Shown here one piece after another: positions 57,121 to 64,000 of a stretch of 64,000 bases of DNA. A model generated the notes under the pieces. The model was given only the letters and a program-made list of their open reading frames with translations. It made no database searches and was not told the origin of the DNA. The DNA is from Rapana venosa (lineage: Eukaryota > Mollusca > Gastropoda > Neogastropoda > Muricidae), in contig CM054134.1 of assembly GCA_028751875.1 (NCBI GenBank), forward strand, positions 49,220,738 through 49,284,737, read 5' to 3'. Both the position numbers and the translations under genes were made by a program. Each line of letters starts with the position of its first letter. Position 1 is the stretch's first letter.

Positions 57121-57440
57121 CTAAAACTGATGTCTTATCTGCTCCCATAACCCCCTCCAGGGTCGTAGGGGCACTGCAGTGAGAACGTTGCACCAGTTGG
57201 CTCCATTTGCCGAGGTTGTGGGTCTTCCGCAGATTTGGGTTCCACCAGTAGCATGCTTCTCACCTCTGCCCTGATGGGAGACAGGAGGTGCGGTCCTTGT
57301 TGACCTGGGTGACGACCGATCCGGTGTGGTCATTGGTATTGTCTTCATCACATGCAGTGTTGTCTGGGGCGAATACAGCCAGGTGGAGCCTGTCCCTCTC
57401 CTAGCTGGTCGGGGTTGGCTCCCCCACATGGAACAGGTAG
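57121..57440 (-). pseudogene. 3' end of an RTE-like LINE, minus strand
   Basis: On the minus strand, 57215-57121 reads AACCTCGGCAAATGGAGCCA, ACTGGTGCAACGTTCTCACT, GCAGTGCCCCTACGACCCTG and GGGTTATGGGAGCAGATAAG. This is the same 3' end as the plus-strand copy at 58660-58740. The upstream part (57440-57220) is open but does not match the expected RT C-terminus, so the copy is internally deleted or joined to something else. Confidence 0.65.
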
Positions 57441-57535
57441 TACTGGTTTACATGGCTACTAGAAGCAGAAGAAACCCTTGACCTGACTATTTCTAAAACT
57501 ATGTTGATTTAAATTTAGTTTAAACTTAAGATAAG

Positions 57536-57539
<4 letters not shown>

Positions 57540-57584
<45 letters not shown>
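57540..57584. repeat. (CT)n microsatellite
   Basis: About 22 CT units. Confidence 0.95.
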
Positions 57585-57587
<3 letters not shown>

Positions 57588-57929
57588 CCTGTCATGAGCA
57601 AGAAGTAGAATAAACAATTCTGAGCCTTCACCATGAAAAGAAGCACCATGTCTTCCATATTCAAAAACTTTTCTTAATATTTCATTAATAAATAAAGAAA
57701 ACATACCTACAAACGCTACTATACCTGTAGTAAATGCATATAAATATGTAGTACTGTACTTTTCTGCACGTTTGAGTTTTACGTTTGCTTGTAAAGACCT
57801 TGCTTGTGGGGGCAAAGAGGGCTCTAATTTCCATAATGCAGAAGTGAACTACGTTTCTTGTATATGGAAAAAGGAATTGATACCCATTAGAAATTGTTTC
57901 AGCTCTTCGTTTTTGGTTGAAATTGACTC

Positions 57930-58230
57930 AAAAGGAACAACAAAGACTTCTTCGTAAAGGTTATAAAATATTGTATCAATTAGATCAAGATTTTTTTTTA
58001 AAAAGTAAACCAAACTGGGTTACTAAAGTAAAAAGAAGGTTATAGGAGAAGGGTTTGGGTTATGTGTGGCTCAACCAGGGCGTTGCGACTTTTTCGTGGC
58101 AGATTAACTGTGTGTCAGTGGCAAGACTGGCGGCATTCACACCTTGGACATAGCAGCAGATATGACGTGTATAATCTGAGTAATCCATCACATTACATTC
58201 CTTTATATTTAACAGTGTAAGTGAACAGGC
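57930..58230 (+). pseudogene. zinc-knuckle LINE polymerase, part before the nested insertion
   Basis: Plus-strand fragments: RLLRKGYKILYQLDQD, NWVTKVKRRL (then a stop), GLGYVWLNQGVATF, RLTVCQWQDWRHSHLGHSSR and YDVYNLSNPSHYIPLYLTV. The NWVxxVxxLLxxxGFGxVWLxQGV ... W...LxxSSRYxxYxxFK pattern is the region between RT and the C-terminal zinc knuckle in a common animal LINE group. It breaks off at AAGTGAACAGGC and continues at 58757. Confidence 0.7.
58219..58230. repeat. probable target-site duplication, left copy
   Basis: AAGTGAACAGGC here and AAGTGGACAGGC at 58745-58756 (one mismatch) flank the nested LINE 3' fragment. Removing one copy and the insert rejoins the surrounding LINE. Confidence 0.65.
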
Positions 58231-58744
58231 TATCAAGACTATCTGGAAATACCGAAACATCTCTCTCAGGACCAAGGTCAAGCTACTGCATGTACTAGTC
58301 ACCTCTACATATCCTGGATATTGAATGCAGATCTACAAAGGAGGATCCAGGCTCTAGAGATGAGATGCCTCAGAAGACTCATTGGCATTTCATACATGGA
58401 CCACACTACCAACAACGAAGTCCTACAAGCCATCACCCAACAAGTAAAGCACTACGAAAACCTGCTGACCACAGTCAAGAAAAGGAAGCTCAGATACGGA
58501 CATGTGACTAGATCAGATGGGCTGTCCAAAACCATACTGCAGGGCACAGTGCAGGGGAAGAGAAGGCGAGGCAGACAGAGGAAGAAATGGGCAGACAACA
58601 TCACTGAATGGAAAGGGAAGAGCTTCTCCACAACCCAGGCATTTGCACACAACCGCCGCAAATGGAGCCAGCTGGTGCAACGTTCGTCAATGCAGTGCCC
58701 CTACGACCCCGGAAGGGGTTATGGGAGCAGATGAGATGAGAGAG
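58231..58744 (+). mobile_element. RTE-like LINE 3' fragment nested in another LINE
   Basis: Starts in the RT thumb (AIKTIWKYRNISLRTKVKLL), suffers a deletion/frameshift near 58315, then reads openly for about 135 codons: DLQRRIQALEMRCLRRLIGI, TTVKKRKLRYGHVTRSDGLS, GKRRRGRQRKKWADNITEWK, NRRKWSQLVQRSS, and a stop at 58732-58734. It ends in (GATGA)/(GAGA) tail sequence. The C-terminal layout matches the intact LINE at 5.0-6.4 kb. It is a 5'-truncated insertion, non-functional. Confidence 0.85.
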
Positions 58745-58756
58745 AAGTGGACAGGC

Positions 58757-59215
58757 ATTTGAGAAGAATATAAACAAAATTCAGATTTGGTATTTCAGAA
58801 TTGAAAACGCATCATTTCTTCTATAGACATGTAAGCCTAAATGAGAAAGATTTGATTCGTCCTTTTTGTGATAGTTCTGCTGAAGACGAAATAGGCCTAC
58901 ATTTTTTATTTACTTGTTCACAACTTACGGAATTAAGAGCGTAGTTCCTACCTCAAAAGTTCTTACGTCAACAATGTCTCCGTAGGCTAACCATGCTTAT
59001 TACGTCTGGAAATGAAGTTACCTCAAAGCATTTAGGCGTAGCTCTTTTTCTACATAAAGTGTTTAAACTACGGGACACTTTTATTAATTCTTGATACATT
59101 GTATTTTTTGAAAATCTGTTTTGTAAATTTGTTTTTGATATGAGTATCATTTGCATGATAGTGAGTACTGTTTGTTTTTTCCCTTCAAATGTGGTCAAGG
59201 CCTTTTGAACAAACC
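58757..59215 (+). pseudogene. zinc-knuckle LINE polymerase C-terminus and 3' UTR, part after the insertion
   Basis: HLRRI, stop, TKFRFGISELKTHHFFYRHV, EKDLIRPFCDSSAEDEIGLH, FLFTCSQLTELRA (stop), then RRLTMLITSGNEVTSKHLGV and ALFLHKVFKLRDTFINS with stop near 59093. The CxxC...HFLFxC pattern is the C-terminal zinc knuckle. The 3' UTR (59094-59215) ends TTCAAATGTGGTCAAGGCCT TTTGAAC. The minus-strand copy at 47378-47695 matches from the knuckle to the 3' end. Confidence 0.78.
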
Positions 59216-59346
59216 ATTGGCAGTCGCATTCCTATTCTCTTGTCGCTCTGTTTTCTGCCTCTATAGAAAATGCCTTTCTCTCCTTTTTCTAATTCTCCCT
59301 GTCACTTTCATTTTCTCTGTAACAATTTTTCTTCGTCTGTCTTCCC

Positions 59347-59393
59347 CCGGGGGGGGGGGGGGGGGGGGAGGGAGGGGGGGGGGAGGGAGGGGT
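59347..59393. repeat. poly-G tracts
   Basis: CCCCCGG followed by G-runs broken by single A or T. Confidence 0.92.
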
Positions 59394-59409
59394 GGATGCC
59401 GGGGCCTAC

Positions 59410-59713
59410 CAGTATAAATAGCATCCCCACAATCTGGAAATTCTGTGCTAGAAATTTCCTCTTTTCTATCGCTCTCTTTGTTTCTGCCTTGTTCCTGTTC
59501 TTCCTGTAACCTCTTCCTTGTCTATTCTCTGCCTTCTTGGTCCATTCTCTTGCCTTTTTTTTCCCAGAAAGACTTTTTAAAAAAAAAATCTCTCTTATAC
59601 TTAAGTCAGATGTGCTGGGCCTGACTTGTCAGGGGCTTAACGGCAGCGTGACGCATTTTCGCTCATATAACAGACAATAGTTGTTGTCTGAGCGTTCGAA
59701 GAAAAAGAAGAAG
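59410..59713 (+). mobile_element. repeat family S6, full-length plus copy
   Basis: CAGTATAAATAGCATCCCCA, AATCTGGAAATTCTGTGC, CTTCTTGGTCCATTCTCTTG, AGTCAGATGTGCTGGGCCTG, GGGGCTTAACGGCAGCGTGA, TGTCTGAGCGTTCGAAG and a GAA-rich end. Aligned end to end with 44910-44606 on the opposite strand. Function and family unknown. The TATAAATA box near the start hints at pol II rather than pol III origin. Confidence 0.75.
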
Positions 59714-59790
59714 TCTGTCTGTCTCTGTCTTTGACTCTGCCTGCCTGCCTGCCTGCCTGCCTGTCTGTCTGTCTGTCTGTCTGTCTCCCT
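59714..59790. repeat. (CTGT)n/(CTGC)n microsatellite
   Basis: TGCC and TGTC tetranucleotide repeats. Confidence 0.93.
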
Positions 59791-60015
59791 CTCTCTCCTT
59801 GACTTACTTACAATCCCACATCATTTCACTCTTCTATTAATTTTCATCTTCCTGTTTTCTTCTGACGGACAAGTCACAAGGAAGCATACGGACGAATGAG
59901 AATGCTTGCAGTCTGTCTCCGGTTGTTGTTGTTTATTGTTGTTGGTGGTGATGTTGTTGTGATGTACTTTAGTCATTTTTAAAGACTTGGAGCTGTTGTA
60001 CTCAAATATAGGTGA

Positions 60016-60017
<2 letters not shown>

Positions 60018-60080
<63 letters not shown>
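60018..60080. repeat. (CA)n microsatellite
   Basis: About 31 uninterrupted CA units. Confidence 0.97.
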
Positions 60081-60083
<3 letters not shown>

Positions 60084-60255
60084 CTCATCCAGTATGGATT
60101 TTTTTTTTTTTAATCTTTTTGATTGGCACACATATACAGTTCAAAACAAACAAATTAATTTTTCGTACAAACAATATTACATCATGTCCATTTTTACAGG
60201 CGTACAAGACTACTAGCTACACAAAGTAAAAAAAGAATCAATCATCATTTTCGTT

Positions 60256-63200
60256 GTCAAGTCAAGATTTATAGATTACATACTTAATTTTCTTTATATT
60301 TTGAAATGGTATTCAAGTTTCTACTAAGTTGATGTACTGGAACCATTTTTTCTGAAAATTAGTAAACTGCATTTGTTTTCTATGCTCCAGCTTTTCCATT
60401 TCATATTTATATTTTAGTTCATTCAGAAAATTACCAACATTAGGTTTTGTTTTACCAATCCGAATTTATAAACATAGAACTTTGGTAACAGTATTATTAA
60501 GTCTAACACTTCGTCAGTTGCTGTAATTGCATCAGTGCCAAAAAGCACTATTTCCACATTAAGCTCCAGTCTCTCGCAATGAGAACAATTGTGTTTTATA
60601 GTCACTTCAAGTTCTTTCCAGAAATTCTGTACATACTGACACTCCCATAAATAATGGTTTATTGTTGTCCTTTTCCTTGCCACAAAAATTGCAGTTGTCA
60701 TTATCTGTAACTTTCATTTTCTTAATATTTTTGTTCGTGACTAATATTCTAGAACAAATCTTTATTTGAAACCATTTCAATTTAATTTCTTTAATTTTAT
60801 TTGTCAGTTTTAATACTCTGTGCCAGTCTATTGGAACGTTCAAGCTGTCTTTCCCAATTCATGAAAGATTTAATGTCGAGAATTTCTATTTTGCCAATCA
60901 TTTCATCATAATAAATACGGGATCCTTTACCAGCTTTTGATATAATCTCTAGAGCATTGGTCCTTTCCTTACTAAAGTTGTCATCCAGTTTTATATTTTT
61001 CATTCTCGCATATTGTTGGATCAATCGCACACAGCTAATATAATGCAAAAAGTTAATGTTAGTACCTAATTTCTTTGATAAATTCTCATGAGTTATAAAG
61101 TCACCATTATCTTGCAGCAAGTGTTTAACCAAAAATAATTTGTTTTGTGCCCACTTTTCATGATATATGCATTGGTCTCCTACTTTGAATTTTTCATTGT
61201 GAAAAATTGGTTCTGCTAATAACTGTTGCTGATCCTTTGGGTCCACTTGCCTGAAAAAATGTTTTATATGAGTGAAACACATCTTTCCAAAATACATTGG
61301 TTTTAAATTTTGAAAACAGTTTTGGGGCCTATCCTATCTAAATATCTATATCAGGGCACAGTGAATGCAATATTAATCTCCATTTTTGTTTCTGTTTTAT
61401 AAACTTTTTTAATCCATGCAAGTTTCAGTGATTGTATATACACTCTGATATTTGGTATACCTATACCGCCTTTTGTTATGCTTTGTACCGAATATGCCCT
61501 TTTTATCTTATCTGTTTTCTTGTCCCATACAAATTCATAACACAGTTTTTGCAATTGGGCAACTTGAGCATCCGGGGGATTTGGCAATAAAATCCATAAG
61601 TATACCAACTTTGATAGTACTAGTGATTTAAGCACTGCTACTCTCCCCAAAAGGTGTTATTAATCTTTTTGACCATATCTAAATAGTTTTTTAACTTCAT
61701 ATAGTTTATCATTTATATTTACTTCCGTCATACTAGGGGAACTGTCCGTTGAACCAGATTCCAAGGATTTTATATTCTTTTGGATTCCACTCCATTTTTT
61801 TGTGTGGTAAGTAGGTTAGTAGCGACTTTCTTTTTGCTGCCTAGCCAAACATTTTTGGTTTTTATCAAAGTTTAACTTTAACCCTGACATATCCTCAAAG
61901 GTTTCAAGGCTTTGAAAAAGCACTTCATACGAATGCTGGTCTCCCTCTAGAATGAATGATGTATCATCAGCAAACTGACATATCTTTAGTTCAGTATTTG
62001 CAATTTTTATGCCTTTAATATCCGTCTGTTTCCTTATCATGCAAGCAAGTATTTCTGCGCATAAAATAAAGAGATATGGAGAGATTGGGTCACCTTGACG
62101 GCATCCCCTTTCCATATAGAATCCTGAAGATACCTTATTATTCACAGTTACAAACGAATTAATGTTTTTATAAAAAGCAGACACCCATTTTTTGCAACCC
62201 CTTCCCAAAACCAAAGTGTTTTAAAACATTTTGCATAAATCCCCAGTCTACAGAATCAAATGCCTTCTCAAAGTCTATTGACAAACCCGTAAGCCAGGCA
62301 ATTGTTTTTCCTCTAAGTAGTGTATTAAGTCATATATTGTTCGTATAGTGTCTCCTATATATCTCCCTGGTACAAATCCAGTTTGGTCTTCATTAATTAG
62401 CCCTGGTAAAAAATTTTTTAATTCTGTTTGCAATACATGCAGAGCCTATTTTATATGTCACATTTAGGAGTTGAAATTGGCCTCCAATTCTTTAAATACT
62501 CTCTGGTTTATCCTCTTTTGGTAGACAAATTATTAGTCCTTCTTTTTGTGAGATAGACATTTCCCATTCACAAAGCCTTCATTAGTGAGCGAATCACAAA
62601 GATCCCTATTTGCCTCCAAAAGAATTTAAAGAAATTTACAGTGAGTCCGTCTGTTCCAGGGCTTTTGTCGTTTTTCATATTTTTCAGTACTTTTGAGGCT
62701 TCTTCTAGGGTGATTAATCCTTCCAACTGTTCGATTCTGTTATTAGTTAATTTTGGTATGGCATCTAAGAAGTGGTCTGATTCAAAATTTATCGTGTTTT
62801 TTCTAGTATATAGTTTTTTATAGAATGCTTTTGTTTCTCTTAACATATCTTCTGTTTCTTGTCAAACTAACTCCTTGTCTGTGGTCAGTTTTTAACATTT
62901 GCTTACTAACAAAATTCCGTTTCTCTAAAGAGCAAAAGTATTTGTTTATTTTCTCCCTTGTAAAGCCCATTTGCTCCGATCTTAGAATAATCCTTCCATT
63001 TTTTGTTTGTCTGATTCTGATCAGTTCCTCCTTTTTCTCGTTCAAAAGTTTAGCTTCAGCTTCACATAAAAAAGAGTTTTGCTCTAATAGGTGTATGTCT
63101 TTTTCAAGTTCTTTTTCGTGTAAATTTCTCTCTTTGTTTTTTCTAATACTATGAGTAATTGTTTCCCTTCTTACTTCCATTATCAACGTATCTAGAAATA

Positions 63201-64000
63201 ATTGGTTCGATATTGAAAACTGAATTTGGTCATTTGGTATCTCATCAATCAATTCACTGTTGTACGGTAATATGCATACTGTCTTTTTACTCTTTTGATT
63301 GTATATTAACTAACTGTACATAATTTTTATCTTTTAAGTAATGCAGAGTTAAATTTCCAAAACCCTTTTTTTTTTCTTGCTTTTTGAAATCAAAAATCTA
63401 TCAAAATCAAAGAGTGGTCACTTCTATATCCATAAAGAATGTCTGTGTCTTTTACATCTGTTATCAAAGTATCTGACACTAAGAAGAAATCTAATCTACT
63501 TTGCTGGAATGGTGTAGTTTTTTCTCCAGGTGTAACGGGTTACTTCTTGGTTTAATTCTCGCCATATATCTACTAGCTCTAGTTGAGCCATCATTTCACT
63601 AACTGCCTCCTGTGCTTTAAACATTGTTTACACGTTTATAGTTATGGTAATCAAGATTTGGGTTAAGAACTAAGTTCCAGTCACCTGCTATCAGTATATT
63701 AGGAATATTCAGTTCTTTAATTTTTGATTGAATACTCTCAAAAAAATATGGTTCATCCTTATTAGGTCCATAAATATTCACTAATACAAAATCTTTTCCC
63801 ATATATCTATGTTCAAAATAATATAGTTACCTTGGCTGTCTTTAATGGTTTTTTTTAATCCTAAATTCAAAGTTATTGTTAAAAAGGATAGCCACACCTC
63901 TGGACTTAGAATTCTTTGATGCAAAAAAACACATTCATATCCCCATTCTGATCTAATTAATCTGTCTAATTTGTTTGTGAAATGAGTATCTTGTAACAAA
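60256..64000 (-). pseudogene. L1/Tx1-type LINE ORF2, nearly complete, frameshifted, running off the window
   Basis: Minus strand. APE endonuclease: LQDTHFTNKLDRLIRSEWGY (63999), FVLVNIYGPNKD and ILIAGDWNLVLN (63800-63670). Linker 63252-62820. RT: LEGLITLEEASKVLKNMKND then KSPGTDGLTVNFF, LSIDFEKAFDSVDW (62227-62284), GCRQGDPISPYLFILCAEIL, ICQFADDTSFIL (FADD near 61960), then GRVAVLKSLVLSKLVYLW (61650). C-terminus: YFGKMCFTHIKHFF, KEIKLKWFQIKICSRIL and a knuckle CNFCGKEKD...INHYLWECQY (about 60690-60650). A terminal KWFQYINLVET stop lies at 60313-60315. A 3' UTR of about 55 bases ends at a (TTGAC)2 tail (60256-60266). At least five frameshifts separate otherwise long open pieces, so this copy is fairly young. 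An older copy lies at 19.4-23.3 kb. Confidence 0.9.

Overview
This is non-bacterial, repeat-dominated genomic DNA from an animal, most likely a marine invertebrate and plausibly a mollusc. That placement is an inference from the mix of non-LTR retrotransposons, tRNA-derived SINEs, a piggyBac relic and very abundant (CT)n, (CA)n and poly-G tracts. I could not recognise any host protein-coding gene, functional tRNA or rRNA gene, CRISPR array or operon. Nearly everything with real coding signal is retrotransposon sequence, and most of the remaining long open frames are read-throughs of simple repeats.

Layout: 1-1644 is a minus-strand LINE relic joining an endonuclease to a reverse transcriptase tail. 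2.7-3.8 kb holds a tRNA-derived SINE and a related tail module. 5.04-6.45 kb is an uninterrupted minus-strand LINE reverse transcriptase and 6.7-7.0 kb a second LINE C-terminus. 7.06-7.68 kb is a 34-bp minisatellite. 9.4-10.3 kb carries a dispersed repeat and another SINE. 11.4-16.8 kb is a nested site: a RNase H-bearing LINE (minus) is split by a 4.8-kb RTE-like LINE (plus) with a 13-bp target duplication, and that LINE is itself split by a SINE. 19.4-23.3 kb and 60.3-64.0 kb are two minus-strand copies of an L1/Tx1-type LINE. 25.2-25.7 kb is a piggyBac transposase remnant.

From about 25.7 to 34.25 kb the sequence looks degraded (inflated homopolymers, no coherent frames), yet damaged versions of cleaner repeats elsewhere in the window can be recognised in it. 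A 3-kb block at about 34.25-37.27 kb recurs almost exactly at 50.67-53.69 kb. Between and after these blocks lie minisatellites, GT/GA arrays and several SINE families. 57.9-59.2 kb is a second nested LINE-in-LINE site.

How the parts relate: these are layers of retrotransposition rather than a pathway. Several SINEs with different heads and tails share one central core of about 65 bp, and SINEs and longer elements share a 3' tail module containing a six-base-pair hairpin. This pattern fits SINEs that borrow the 3' recognition ends of partner LINEs.
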